In this document: piece after piece, positions 1 to 8,512 of the stretch
How positions within the stretch are numbered: position 1 is the stretch's first letter
How the letters are laid out: each line of letters opens with the position of its first letter
Source: Rhodanobacter sp. DHG33
Lineage (GTDB): Bacteria > Pseudomonadota > Gammaproteobacteria > Xanthomonadales > Rhodanobacteraceae
Assembly (NCBI RefSeq): GCF_014843005.1
Contig: NZ_JACYXM010000001.1
Location: 310,001-374,000 of the forward strand
Reading direction: 5' to 3'
Length of the DNA: 64,000 nucleotides
The notes under the pieces: model-generated
The model's database searches: none
The model's input: only the letters and a program-made list of their open reading frames with translations
Told to the model about the DNA's origin: nothing
Position numbers and translations under genes: made by a program

Positions 1-362
1 AGGCGTCGCGCGCCATCGGCGAAGTGCAGCCCTCGTACAAGCCGGGCGTGCGGCTCACCGATCTTTCTACCGCACTGCCCGATTACGCGGTGGCGTCGAT
101 ACGCGCCGCGATCCCCGCCTTCGACCGCCAGATCCGCGGCTACGCGCTGCCCGACGCCATGCTCACCGGCGTGGAAACACGCACCTCCTCGCCCGTGCGC
201 ATCCGCCGCAACGACGACAACCTGCAGAGCCTCAACACCCACGGCCTGTACCCGGCCGGCGAAGGTGCGGGCTACGCGGGAGGCATCCTTTCCGCGGCCG
301 TGGATGGGATACGCGTGGCGGAGGCGGTGGCGCTTGCGATCACCACGCCTCGTTCATCCTGA
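1..362 (+). CDS. FAD-dependent dehydrogenase, C-terminal part (partial)
   Basis: The 5' end lies outside the window; about 120 C-terminal residues are visible in the frame starting at base 3. The segment ETRTSSPVRIRR followed by GLYPAGEGAGYAGGI and DGIRVAEAVA matches the C-terminal FAD-binding half of the uncharacterised COG2509-type FAD-dependent dehydrogenases; the GEGAGYAGGI stretch contacts the flavin in that family. The substrate is unknown. The stop codon (360-362) falls inside a dispersed repeat that begins near 351, so the last codons seem to be supplied by the repeat. The next gene is convergent. Confidence 0.7.
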   Translation, partial: ASRAIGEVQPSYKPGVRLTDLSTALPDYAVASIRAAIPAFDRQIRGYALPDAMLTGVETRTSSPVRIRRNDDNLQSLNTHGLYPAGEGAGYAGGILSAAVDGIRVAEAVALAITTPRSS

Positions 363-483
363 GCGTAGCGCCGAAGCTGCGACGCGTGGAGCGGATATGG
401 ATACTCGCGCTTTGAGTAGCGAGGCAGTCGGCGCAACGCTTCGACTTCGCCCGCTGCGCGGGTCACGCTCAGCGCGAACGGTT
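351..483. repeat. Dispersed palindromic repeat (REP-like) at a gene 3' end
   Basis: The left end carries gttcatcctgagcgtagcgc and the right end, read on the opposite strand, carries cgttcgcgctgagcgtgac followed by cgaagtcgaagcg. The two ends form an imperfect inverted repeat of about 130 bases between the convergent ends of the FAD dehydrogenase and the HAD phosphatase genes. Sequences with a cctgagcg...gtcgaagg core are common dispersed repeats in this group of bacteria. The core supplies the TGA stop of the upstream gene. Confidence 0.55.
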
Positions 484-493
484 TACGGGCGCT

Positions 494-1192
494 TCACTGC
501 CACTCTACGCGGCCAACCACACGCCCCAGTGCGGCATCCATCTTCTTGCACAACTTGGGCGTGCCGTTGACCAGCACCGGCTCGGCGGCAGGCTTGAGCA
601 TGGGCACGTCCATCAGCGAATCGGTGTAGGCGACCTGCCATGCACGCACGCCGTGCGCGGACAACGCCTTGAGCTTGTTCGCGCCGATGTTGTGGAAGCC
701 GGTGCGCATGCCCGACCAGCCGGGGCGCAGCCGCGAGGCCAGCAGTTCGACATCGCCGAGCCCGAGCTGCCCAAGGATGCTGCCGACCAGCGCCTGCTCG
801 CAGCCGGTAACCACGATCACGCGATCGCCGGCCTGCTGGTGGCGGCGCAACTGGCGCAGTGCGTCGCGATTGCAGCGGCGCGAGTTCTGCACCAGCCCGG
901 AAGCGAAGGCTTGGGCCTTTGCCTGGTAACGCTTTTCCCCCGTGGCGAACAACGCGACATGCACCAGGGTGCGCGCCGCCAGACGCCGCGAGAACGGCAG
1001 CATCAGCAGCAGCCACGGCAGGCAGGGCAGCACCATCAGCTTGCGCAGCAACGATCGCTGGTAGCGGTCGCGGATGAACAGCTCGAACGCGTCGCCGTGC
1101 AGCAGCACGCCGTCGAAATCGAACAGCACCACGCGCTGCGCAACCGCCTCTTCGCCCGCCGTCGCGGGCTGCTCGATGCCTTCGACCTGCAT
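494..1192 (-). CDS. HAD-IB family phosphatase (PgpC/SerB-like)
   Basis: A 232-residue protein with the haloacid dehalogenase signatures in order: motif I DFDGVL (nucleophile Asp25, acid/base Asp27), motif II VVTG, and motif IV YTDSLMDVPML that binds magnesium. A hydrophobic cap segment (LPCLPWLLLMLPF, near residues 52-64) recalls the membrane-associated YfhB/PgpC group, which dephosphorylates phosphatidylglycerophosphate; SerB-like activity is also possible. Start ATG 1192 was chosen because it lies 5 bases after the trpC stop and directly precedes the conserved domain. It is the last gene of the trpGDC block, though a link to tryptophan synthesis is not evident. Confidence 0.75.
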   Translation of the reverse strand: MQVEGIEQPATAGEEAVAQRVVLFDFDGVLLHGDAFELFIRDRYQRSLLRKLMVLPCLPWLLLMLPFSRRLAARTLVHVALFATGEKRYQAKAQAFASGLVQNSRRCNRDALRQLRRHQQAGDRVIVVTGCEQALVGSILGQLGLGDVELLASRLRPGWSGMRTGFHNIGANKLKALSAHGVRAWQVAYTDSLMDVPMLKPAAEPVLVNGTPKLCKKMDAALGRVVGRVEWQ

Positions 1193-1197
1193 GGGCT

Positions 1198-1992
1198 TCA
1201 CTTCGTGCCGAACAGCCGCTTCAGTTCCGCGCCGGGGTCCTCGGCGCGCATGAAGGCTTCGCCGACCAGGAAGGCATTGATGCCGCCTTCGCGCAGTCGC
1301 GCCACGTCTTCCGGCGTGCGGATGCCGGACTCGGCGACCAGGATGCGGTCGTATTCCATCCGCTCCTGCAGCGCCAGCGAGGTTTCCAGCGAGGTCTCGA
1401 AATTGCGCAGGTTGCGGTTGTTCACGCCGATCAGCGGCACCGGCAGCGCCAACGCGCGTTCCAGTTCGTCTTCGTCGTGCACTTCGCACAACACGTCGAG
1501 GTCGAGCTCGGCGGCCTGCAGGGAGAGCTGCAGCAGCACGTCGTCATCCAGCGCGGCGACGATCAGCAGCACGCAGTCGGCACCGATCGCGCGCGCTTCG
1601 TGCACCTGGTAGGGATCGATGATGAAGTCCTTGCGCAGCACCGGCAGCGAGCACGCCGCACGCGCCTGCTGCAGGAAGGCTTCGCTACCCTGGAAGAAAT
1701 CGCTGTCGGTGAGCACGGAAAGACAGGCTGCGCCGCCCTTCTCGTAGCTCTTGGCGATCGCCGCCGGGTCGAAGTCGGGGCGGATCACGCCCTTGCTGGG
1801 GCTGGCCTTCTTCACCTCGGCGATCACCGCCGGTTTGCCGGCGTTGATCTTCGCCTCCATCGCAGCGGCGAAGCCGCGCGTGTCGGGTAGATCGGGGATG
1901 CGTGCGGCCAGCTCGGCGAGCGGCAGGCGGGCCTGGCGTTCAGCGACTTCTTCGGCCTTGCGGGCGAGGATTCGATTGAGGATGTCGGTCAT
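1198..1992 (-). CDS. trpC: Indole-3-glycerol phosphate synthase
   Basis: Converts 1-(2-carboxyphenylamino)-1-deoxyribulose 5-phosphate to indole-3-glycerol phosphate in tryptophan synthesis. The 264-residue length is standard for the monofunctional enzyme. The (beta/alpha)8 signatures are present: [11 protein letters not shown] (catalytic Lys and phosphate site), VLRKDFI (catalytic Lys), GVNNRNL and VAESGI. TrpF is not fused, unlike in E. coli. It is the third gene of trpG-trpD-trpC and is separated from trpD by 84 bases without an obvious terminator. Confidence 0.97.
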   Translation of the reverse strand: MTDILNRILARKAEEVAERQARLPLAELAARIPDLPDTRGFAAAMEAKINAGKPAVIAEVKKASPSKGVIRPDFDPAAIAKSYEKGGAACLSVLTDSDFFQGSEAFLQQARAACSLPVLRKDFIIDPYQVHEARAIGADCVLLIVAALDDDVLLQLSLQAAELDLDVLCEVHDEDELERALALPVPLIGVNNRNLRNFETSLETSLALQERMEYDRILVAESGIRTPEDVARLREGGINAFLVGEAFMRAEDPGAELKRLFGTK

Positions 1993-2076
1993 GGCGCTAG
2001 AGCCTGTCTGTGCTCTTGGGGATGCGGAGGGCCGGAGCATCGCAGCGACGGGGAGCGGCGCTGCGTCGTCACGCTA

Positions 2077-3132
2077 TCACACCCTGCCTGACAAGCGCTG
2101 CGTCGCTGCCACGAAGGCGCGCATTTTCGCATGTGCCGCGCCGCTGGCAATCGCCGTGCGCGCCAGCCCGATGCCGCCGGCGATCGAGTCGGCCACGTTC
2201 GCCGCATACAGCGCCGCGCCCGCATTGAGGCAGACGATGTCGTGCGGCACGCCGCGCTCGCCGGCCAGCGCCTGTTCAAGCATCGCCCTCGACTCGGCCA
2301 CGTCGGCCACGCGCAGGTTGCGACTGGAGGCCATCGCCAGGCCGAAATCCTCCGGCTCCACCTCGTACTCGCGCACCACGCCGTCGCGCAGCTCGCCGAC
2401 GAGGGTGCCCGCGCCCAGCGAGATCTCGTCCATGCCGTCGCGCCCCCACACCACCAGCGCGCGTTGCGCGCCGAGCTGCTGCAGCACGCGCACCTGGATG
2501 CCGACCAGGTCGGGATGGAACACGCCCATCAGGATGTTCGGTGCGCCGGCCGGATTGGTCAGCGGGCCGAGAATGTTGAACAGCGTGCGCACGCCCATTT
2601 CCTTGCGCACCGGCGCCACCACCTTCATCGCCGGATGGTGGTTGGGCGCGTACATGAAGCCGATGCCGGTTTCGTCCAGGCACTCGGCTACCTGTGCAGG
2701 CGCGAGGTCGATCTGTGCGCCCAGCGCCTCCAGCACGTCCGCGCTGCCGGATTTGGATGAAACGCTGCGGCCGCCGTGCTTGGCGATGCGCGCGCCGGCC
2801 GCCGCCGCCACGAACATCGAGGCGGTGGAAATGTTGAAACTGGAGGCCCCGTCACCGCCGGTGCCGACGATGTCGAGCAGGTGCGCAGTGTCGCCGCGGA
2901 CCGGCACCGCCGCCGCCAGCTCGCGCATCACCCGCGCCGCGCCGGTGATCTCGCCCACGGTTTCCTTCTTCACGCGCAGGCCGGTGACGATGGCCGCGGT
3001 CATCAGCGGGCTCACTTCACCCGCCATGATCTGGCGCATCAGCGCGATCATCTCGTCGTGGAAGATCTCGCGATGCTCGATCGTGCGCTGCAGGGCCTCC
3101 TGCGGCGTGATGGTGATCGCGCGCGCGCTCAT
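2077..3132 (-). CDS. trpD: Anthranilate phosphoribosyltransferase
   Basis: Transfers phosphoribosyl from PRPP to anthranilate, the second step of tryptophan synthesis. A protein of 351 residues starting at ATG 3132, whose first bases overlap the trpG stop (ATGA, 3132-3129), which implies translational coupling. The PRPP-binding loop [16 protein letters not shown], then [15 protein letters not shown] and [12 protein letters not shown] match the type III phosphoribosyltransferase fold. Upstream extension of the frame runs into trpG and is not used. It is not fused to TrpG, in contrast to the enterobacterial protein. Confidence 0.97.
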   Translation of the reverse strand: MSARAITITPQEALQRTIEHREIFHDEMIALMRQIMAGEVSPLMTAAIVTGLRVKKETVGEITGAARVMRELAAAVPVRGDTAHLLDIVGTGGDGASSFNISTASMFVAAAAGARIAKHGGRSVSSKSGSADVLEALGAQIDLAPAQVAECLDETGIGFMYAPNHHPAMKVVAPVRKEMGVRTLFNILGPLTNPAGAPNILMGVFHPDLVGIQVRVLQQLGAQRALVVWGRDGMDEISLGAGTLVGELRDGVVREYEVEPEDFGLAMASSRNLRVADVAESRAMLEQALAGERGVPHDIVCLNAGAALYAANVADSIAGGIGLARTAIASGAAHAKMRAFVAATQRLSGRV

Positions 3133-3728
3133 GCCGCCAGTTTCCGCCGCGGCAGACCGAGGAAGTTGGCGAGCATGTCGTGACCATGCTGGGTGAGGAT
3201 GGACTCGGGATGAAACTGCACGCCCTCGACCGGCAGGGTCTTGTGGCGCAGGCCCATGATCTCGTCGATGCTGCCGTCCGCGTTCTCCGTCCACGCCGTG
3301 ACTTCGAGGCAATCCGGCAGCGAGCCCTGCTCCACCACCAGCGAGTGGTAGCGCGTGGCCTCGAACGGATCCGGCAAGCCGGCGAACACGCCCTGCCCGC
3401 GATGGCGCACCGGCGAAGTCTTGCCGTGCATGATCTGCTTGGCGCGGATCACCTTGCCGCCGAAGGCCTGGCCGATCGCCTGGTGGCCGAGGCACACGCC
3501 GAACACCGGGATCGCGTCCGACAATGCGCGCAGCACGTCCAGCGACACGCCGGCATCGTCCGGCGTGCCCGGGCCCGGCGAGATCATGATGTGCGAGGGC
3601 TTCAGCGCGCGGATGCCCGCCACGTCCAGCGCATCGTTGCGCACCACCTTCACCTCCTGCCCCAGCTCGCCGAGGTACTGCACGAGGTTGAAGGTGAAGC
3701 TGTCGTAGTTGTCGATCATCAGCAGCAT
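3129..3728 (-). CDS. trpG: Anthranilate synthase glutaminase component II
   Basis: Class I glutamine amidotransferase that feeds ammonia to TrpE. A 199-residue protein starting [14 protein letters not shown]; signatures [10 protein letters not shown] (oxyanion region), [11 protein letters not shown] (nucleophile Cys) and FHPESILT (catalytic His-Glu) are all intact. It is the first gene of trpGDC; its partner trpE is about 20 kb away on the same strand (23232-24707). The 260-base region upstream is shared with the divergent iron-uptake operon. A TrpG could also serve PabB, and which role dominates cannot be told here. Confidence 0.96.
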   Translation of the reverse strand: MLLMIDNYDSFTFNLVQYLGELGQEVKVVRNDALDVAGIRALKPSHIMISPGPGTPDDAGVSLDVLRALSDAIPVFGVCLGHQAIGQAFGGKVIRAKQIMHGKTSPVRHRGQGVFAGLPDPFEATRYHSLVVEQGSLPDCLEVTAWTENADGSIDEIMGLRHKTLPVEGVQFHPESILTQHGHDMLANFLGLPRRKLAA

Positions 3729-3889
3729 GGCGCGGCGTCTTCGCAGGAGAACCCGGGGAGACGGCATCATACCGGCATGCGGCAATCCATGCGCCGCGGG
3801 CATCGCGCAATGGACGTCCAAACGCCGCGGCGGCGGGTCTATGCGTCGCAGGGTGCACGCATCCATCGGGCACTCCGGAGCTTGGGCGG

Positions 3890-3929
3890 TTGACATCAAA
3901 CTTCGCTCAAATGAGAATGCATCGCATTA
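3890..3929 (+). promoter_or_regulatory. Promoter with overlapping Fur-like box for the iron-uptake operon
   Basis: TTGACA (3890-3895), a 17-base spacer and GAGAAT (3913-3918) form a sigma-70-like promoter reading toward the DUF3325 gene. The -10 element lies inside aatgagaatgcatcgcatta (3910-3929), which resembles a Fur box (imperfect repeat of AATGAGAAT-type half sites). An operator over the -10 box would let iron-loaded Fur repress the operon. The downstream siderophore receptor fits this reading. Confidence 0.55.
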
Positions 3930-3991
3930 ACTAAATGTGCGATACCGGCTCCCCGCGCCGTTTCTCGCCTTGTTCCAGGAACCCTCCCGCG

Positions 3992-4255
3992 ATGAATCTC
4001 TACGCACTGCTGCTGGGCATGGCTGGCGCCGTCCTGGCCTATCTGGCCGGCGCCAGGCAGGGCCTGCTCGCCAAACGACTGCCCGGAAGCGTGCGCGTGC
4101 TCGCCGCGACCCTGCTCGCCGCCAGCCTCGCGGCGTGGATGGCGGCTGCAGGTCCTGGCGCCGGTATCGCGGCGGCGCTGACCTGCTGGATGCTGGCGTG
4201 GGTGGCGCTCCCCTATTTCGCCTGGTGGCGCGGCGCGAAGGTGTCGCAGCGATGA
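3992..4255 (+). CDS. DUF3325-like small membrane protein
   Basis: An 87-residue protein made almost entirely of three hydrophobic segments (LLLGMAGAVLAYLAGARQ, VLAATLLAASLAAWMAA, AALTCWMLAWVALPYFAWW). It is the first gene behind the Fur-like promoter and overlaps the next gene by ATGA. In many Pseudomonas and Xanthomonas genomes a TonB-dependent siderophore receptor is accompanied by DUF3325, DUF3649 and PepSY proteins in this arrangement, and length and position fit DUF3325. The biochemical role is unknown. Start ATG 3992 was chosen because it begins directly at the first membrane segment. Confidence 0.65.
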   Translation: MNLYALLLGMAGAVLAYLAGARQGLLAKRLPGSVRVLAATLLAASLAAWMAAAGPGAGIAAALTCWMLAWVALPYFAWWRGAKVSQR

Positions 4256-4497
4256 TCGCGCGCTGCCTGGCCGGCGTCCTCCTCGGGTTCACGCTTGCCG
4301 CCGCGCTGCCCGCGCTCCTGATGCGCGTGCTGCCCAACGGCAGCGCCTGGCTGATTCCGCTGCTGATCCTGTTTTTCCCGCTGTGGACTGCTTTCATGGC
4401 CGGCTCGTATGCGGCGCGAAGCGGCACGCGCGCATGGCTTTCACTGGGCGGTGCGAATGCAGTCGCCTTCCTCGCACTCTGGCTGCTGCCGCATTGA
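4252..4497 (+). CDS. DUF3649-like small membrane protein
   Basis: An 81-residue protein with three predicted membrane segments (LAGVLLGFTLAAALPALLM, WLIPLLILFFPLWTAFMAG, LGGANAVAFLALWLL). The GTRAWLSL stretch resembles the RAWL motif usual in DUF3649 proteins, which sit beside PepSY proteins in siderophore operons. The start codon overlaps the previous stop (ATGA, 4252-4255), so the two are probably translated together. The function is not known. Confidence rests mainly on operon position. Confidence 0.65.
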   Translation: MIARCLAGVLLGFTLAAALPALLMRVLPNGSAWLIPLLILFFPLWTAFMAGSYAARSGTRAWLSLGGANAVAFLALWLLPH

Positions 4498-4513
4498 AGG
4501 CGGGCGACACGCG

Positions 4514-6088
4514 ATGAAAGCCGCCACGATCCGCCGTTTCCAGACCGTGCACACCTGGACCGGCCTGCTTGCCGGTTTCGCGCTGTTCGTGGCGTTCTAC
4601 GCCGGCGCGCTGACCGTGTTCCACGACGAGATAGCCGCATGGCAGAACCCACCATGGCGCGCCGCGCCGGACGCCCGAGTGCCGGTGGACGCGCTGATCG
4701 AAAGCCTGCTCGCGCACCATCCGGAAACCCGTGACGATTTCGGCATCGTGCTGCCCGGTGGCGGCCACGGCGCGCCGTATGCGTTCTGGCAGGGCAAGGA
4801 CGGCGCGCGCTTCGCCACCGCGAGCCAGATGGACGCACCCGCCGCCGACGCAGGTGGCGGCAATCTCGCCGACTTCGTGTACGCGCTGCACGATTCGCTG
4901 GGCCTGCCGGTGGTCGGCCTGTATCTGATGGGCATCGTCAGCGTGCTGTACGGCCTGGCGCTGGTGTCGGGCTTCCTGATCCACCTGCCGCAATTGCTGA
5001 GCGACCTGTTCGCGTTGCGCGCGGGGCGCAACCTCAAGCGGCTGTGGCAGGACGCGCACAACGCCATCGGCGTGCTCAGCCTCCCGTTCCATGTGATCTT
5101 CGCGCTGACCGGCGCGATCTTCTGCCTGTTTGCCGTCACGCTGCTTGCGCTCAACACGGTTTCGTTCAACGGCAAGCTGTTCGGATTGTTCGCGCAGGCC
5201 GTGGCGACAGCCCCGGCAACGAAAGCCAGCGGCGCAACCGGCGCGATGTTGTCGCCCGATCAGCTGATCGCACGTGCGCGCGTCGCCGCACTGGCGCAAG
5301 GCGTCAGCAGCTTCGATCCCGATTACCTGCACTTCGTGCACTACGGCGACCGCAACGCGGTGGTCGAGGTGCGCGGACTGTCGCAGCACACCCTCGGCAC
5401 GTACGGCACGGTGGCGCTGTCGGCGCGCGACGGCAGCGTGCTCGCCGCGCATGTCGGCGCCGGGCAGGATGCCAACGGCATCAGCTGGTCAGCGCTGTAT
5501 GCGCTGCATTTCGGCAGCTTCGGCGGCAATACGGTGCGCTGGCTGTATTTCGTGCTGGGGCTGGCCGGCGCCTTCCTGTTCTATTCCGGCAACCTGCTGT
5601 GGGTGGAATCGCGGCGCAAGCGACGCCACGCGGATCAGCCGCTGCGTACGCGAGTGATGGCGCGCGCCACGGTGGGCGTATGCATCGGCACGTGCTTCGG
5701 CATTTCAGGCGCCTTCGCTGCGGCGCTGGCCTGCTCGCACCTTGGCATCGACGCAGCGTTGGTGCAGCGGCTCGCCTGTTATGGATTGTTCCTCGCCGCC
5801 TGCGCCTGGGCCTTTGCCCGGCCGGTCGCGCGTGCCGCCACCGAACTGCTTGGTGCGACCGCCGCACTCACCATCGCCGTGGCGATGGCCGACCTGCTCG
5901 GCAATGCCGGCCGCTGGCTGCAGCCGTGGACACCCGCGACACATGCCGTGCTGGCCGTCGATCTCACCGGCATCGCGCTCGGCCTGATCTTCGCGCGACT
6001 CGCACGCGCGGCGCTGCGGCGCGGGCGCGACGGCGATCCGAACAGCGTGTGGGCACTGCCCGCACGCGCCGCAGCGGCGGCGAACTGA
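4514..6088 (+). CDS. PepSY-associated multi-spanning membrane protein
   Basis: A 524-residue inner-membrane protein. The N-terminus (FQTVHTWTGLLAGFALFVAFYAG... with an early His) and the helix pairs near VGLYLMGIVSVLYGLALVSG, LPFHVIFALTGAIFCLF and WLYFVLGLAGAFLFYSGNLLW are typical of PepSY_TM proteins, followed by a further hydrophobic C-terminal domain. Family members are found with siderophore receptors and have been linked to reductive iron release from ferric siderophores at the periplasmic face; that role is inferred here. The start follows the DUF3649 stop by 16 bases. The receptor gene begins 57 bases downstream, consistent with one operon. Confidence 0.85.
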   Translation: MKAATIRRFQTVHTWTGLLAGFALFVAFYAGALTVFHDEIAAWQNPPWRAAPDARVPVDALIESLLAHHPETRDDFGIVLPGGGHGAPYAFWQGKDGARFATASQMDAPAADAGGGNLADFVYALHDSLGLPVVGLYLMGIVSVLYGLALVSGFLIHLPQLLSDLFALRAGRNLKRLWQDAHNAIGVLSLPFHVIFALTGAIFCLFAVTLLALNTVSFNGKLFGLFAQAVATAPATKASGATGAMLSPDQLIARARVAALAQGVSSFDPDYLHFVHYGDRNAVVEVRGLSQHTLGTYGTVALSARDGSVLAAHVGAGQDANGISWSALYALHFGSFGGNTVRWLYFVLGLAGAFLFYSGNLLWVESRRKRRHADQPLRTRVMARATVGVCIGTCFGISGAFAAALACSHLGIDAALVQRLACYGLFLAACAWAFARPVARAATELLGATAALTIAVAMADLLGNAGRWLQPWTPATHAVLAVDLTGIALGLIFARLARAALRRGRDGDPNSVWALPARAAAAAN

Positions 6089-6145
6089 ATCCCCTTTCCG
6101 GCAAGCCTGTGCCAGCCGGGCAAACCTGCAACACGGAGTCACCCC

Positions 6146-8311
6146 ATGATTTTTCCGCCTCCCCGGCGCCTTGCGCGTCGCGCCATCGCCTTGCTGATCT
6201 TCGCTGCACTGGCGAACACCGCCGCGTACGCCGACGACACCGGCAGCACCGCAAATCCGCAGGACGCCAAGCAGCTCGGCGCGGTGACCGTCACCGGCAC
6301 CACCAGTGCGCTGGATCTCTACGGCAGCAGCAACGCCAGCGCCGGCGCCCTGGGCAATCGCAGCCTGCTCGACACGCCTTTCAGCATCAGCACGGCCACG
6401 TCGGACCTTATCGTCAACCGCCAAGCCATCGACATCAACGAGGCCTTCGCCACCGATCCGGGCGTGACGCCGCTGGGCAGCGGCTATGCCGGCGAGGAAT
6501 CGATGTTCGCCGTGCGCGGTCTGCCGGTGGACCTGCTCAACGGCTACAAGATGGACGGCCTGTCCGTGGTCAACTGGGCCAGCGATCTGCCATTGGAGCC
6601 CTTCAGCGAAATCCAGCTGCTGAAGGGCGCGGGTGGTTTCATGTACGGCTTCGGCGCACCCGGCGGCATCCTCAACTACGTCTCCAAGCAACCGACGCTG
6701 CAGCCCTATGCCAGCTTCACGCTGGGCTACGTGTCCGACGGGGCGCTCGAGGAATCCGCGGATCTCGGCGGCACATTCGGCGGACAAGGCGGCTGGGGCT
6801 ATCGCCTCAATCTCGTGCACGAGGATGGCAACACCTACGTGCAGGGCGGCCACATCCGCCGCAACGCCGCCTCGCTGGCGCTGACCAAGGACATCGCACC
6901 GAATCTGCACTGGCACTTCAACAGCATCTGGCAGGACCGCGACACGCGCGGCACCTACTACGGCATCATCATGGGGCAGTACTACGGCTATCCGGTGGAC
7001 GTGCACACGCCCGCGCCGCTGGACGGCAGCCAGCGCGTGACCCAGCCCTATACCGGCTACGGCACCTCGATGCGCGTGGCCAACACCGGCCTGAAGTGGG
7101 ACCTCTCGCCCGACTGGACGGCCAGCCTGGACTACAGCTACGCCGGCCAGACGCGCTCCAACCGCGACAGCGCGATCATCCTCACCGACAACCAGGGCGG
7201 TTACACCGACCTCAACTACCTCGGCTACTCGCGCTACAACTACCAGCAGTGGCAGGGCATGCTGCAGGGAAGGTTCGACACCGGCGCGATCGGCCACCAA
7301 GTGGTGCTCGGCGCGTCGTGGCAGGCGCTGGATTACCACTACCCGACCGGCCCCTATGCCGACGGGCAGGTGCTCGGGCAGGGCAATCTCTACGACGTGC
7401 CCTTGCTGCCGGATCCCGGCACGCCGCTCAGCCGCAGCACCTACCTCGCTGAAACCACCACGCAGCGCGCGGTGTTCGCCAGCGACACGGTGACGTTCTC
7501 GCCGCAATGGTCGGCCCTGCTCGGCCTGCGCTACACGGACTACATCGACAAGGACTACGCCGCCGGCAGCAGCCTGCCCACTGCACGCTACGTGCAGAGT
7601 CCGCTGACGCCCACCGTCGCCCTGCTCTACAAGCCGACCGCATCCACGACGCTGTACGCCAGCTACGTCGAGTCGCTGGAACAGGCCAGCAGCGCGCCGC
7701 TGGGCACGAAGAACCAGTACCAGACGTTCGCGCCGACGCGCAGCAAGCAATACGAACTGGGCGCCAAGACCGAGCACGAAGACTGGAGCGTGGATCTCGC
7801 GCTGTTCCGCGTGGAGCGCGGGCTGCAGTACATCAACTCGGACGACGTGTACGTGTCCGACGGACGTACGCGCTACCAGGGCATCGACTTGTCCGGCAAG
7901 TTGTCACTGGCGCGTGACTGGACGCTGCTCGGCGGCGTGATGTACCTCGACGCGTACAACCAGCAGGCTTCGGCAGGCGTGCAAGGCATGCGTGCCTACG
8001 GCACGCCGCGCGTGCAGGGCAATCTGTATGTGGAATACGCGGTGCCGCATATCGCGGGATTGGTGCTGGATGCCGGCGGCCGCTACGTAGGCAACGAGGC
8101 CATCGATGCCAGCAATACCGAGTTCGTCGGTGCGTATCACACCTTCGACATCGGTGCGCGCTACGCCACCAGCCTCGGCGGCCATGCGGTGACCTGGCGA
8201 GCCGGCATCGACAACCTCGCCAACGAGAAATACTGGCTTGCCAGCTGGGGATTCATCCTCAACCAGGGGACACCACGCACGGTGCGGGCCAGCGTGACGG
8301 TCGCACTGTAA
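6146..8311 (+). CDS. TonB-dependent siderophore receptor
   Basis: A 721-residue outer-membrane receptor with a signal peptide (MIFPPPRRLARRAIALLIFAALANTAAYA). The plug domain follows (residues about 50-170: FSISTATSDLIVNRQ, MFAVRGL, EIQLLKGAGGFMYGFGAPGG, NYVSKQP), then a beta-barrel with repeated aromatic-ending strands (YASYVESLEQ, KQYELGAKTE, YLDAYN). The FhuA/FoxA type of receptor is the closest match by pattern; the ligand is unknown. The N-terminus after the signal peptide is too short for a FecA-type signalling domain, and no sigma/anti-sigma pair is adjacent, so control by the Fur-like box at 3909-3929 is more likely. Confidence 0.92.
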   Translation: MIFPPPRRLARRAIALLIFAALANTAAYADDTGSTANPQDAKQLGAVTVTGTTSALDLYGSSNASAGALGNRSLLDTPFSISTATSDLIVNRQAIDINEAFATDPGVTPLGSGYAGEESMFAVRGLPVDLLNGYKMDGLSVVNWASDLPLEPFSEIQLLKGAGGFMYGFGAPGGILNYVSKQPTLQPYASFTLGYVSDGALEESADLGGTFGGQGGWGYRLNLVHEDGNTYVQGGHIRRNAASLALTKDIAPNLHWHFNSIWQDRDTRGTYYGIIMGQYYGYPVDVHTPAPLDGSQRVTQPYTGYGTSMRVANTGLKWDLSPDWTASLDYSYAGQTRSNRDSAIILTDNQGGYTDLNYLGYSRYNYQQWQGMLQGRFDTGAIGHQVVLGASWQALDYHYPTGPYADGQVLGQGNLYDVPLLPDPGTPLSRSTYLAETTTQRAVFASDTVTFSPQWSALLGLRYTDYIDKDYAAGSSLPTARYVQSPLTPTVALLYKPTASTTLYASYVESLEQASSAPLGTKNQYQTFAPTRSKQYELGAKTEHEDWSVDLALFRVERGLQYINSDDVYVSDGRTRYQGIDLSGKLSLARDWTLLGGVMYLDAYNQQASAGVQGMRAYGTPRVQGNLYVEYAVPHIAGLVLDAGGRYVGNEAIDASNTEFVGAYHTFDIGARYATSLGGHAVTWRAGIDNLANEKYWLASWGFILNQGTPRTVRASVTVAL

Positions 8312-8512
8312 GTGCCACCGCTCATGCTTGGGAATTAGTCCCGCCTACGCGATGAACGGTGCGGCCATGACTCCAGCAGTTCGGAGCGGAGGACCTGGCG
8401 CTTGTCGCTCCAACAAGGCTTACCTGCAGGCGGTTTCTGATCCAGGCCTCAGAAAATGTTGGGCAGGCACCGGAGTCCGTTCACGATTTCCGGCTTCCTG
8501 CCAGGTCGAGCA

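Noticed and set aside
5705-7777. Long minus-strand open frame opposite the PepSY and receptor genes
   Set aside because: Shadow of two clearly coding plus-strand genes; no domain, no ribosome-binding site and low-complexity composition.
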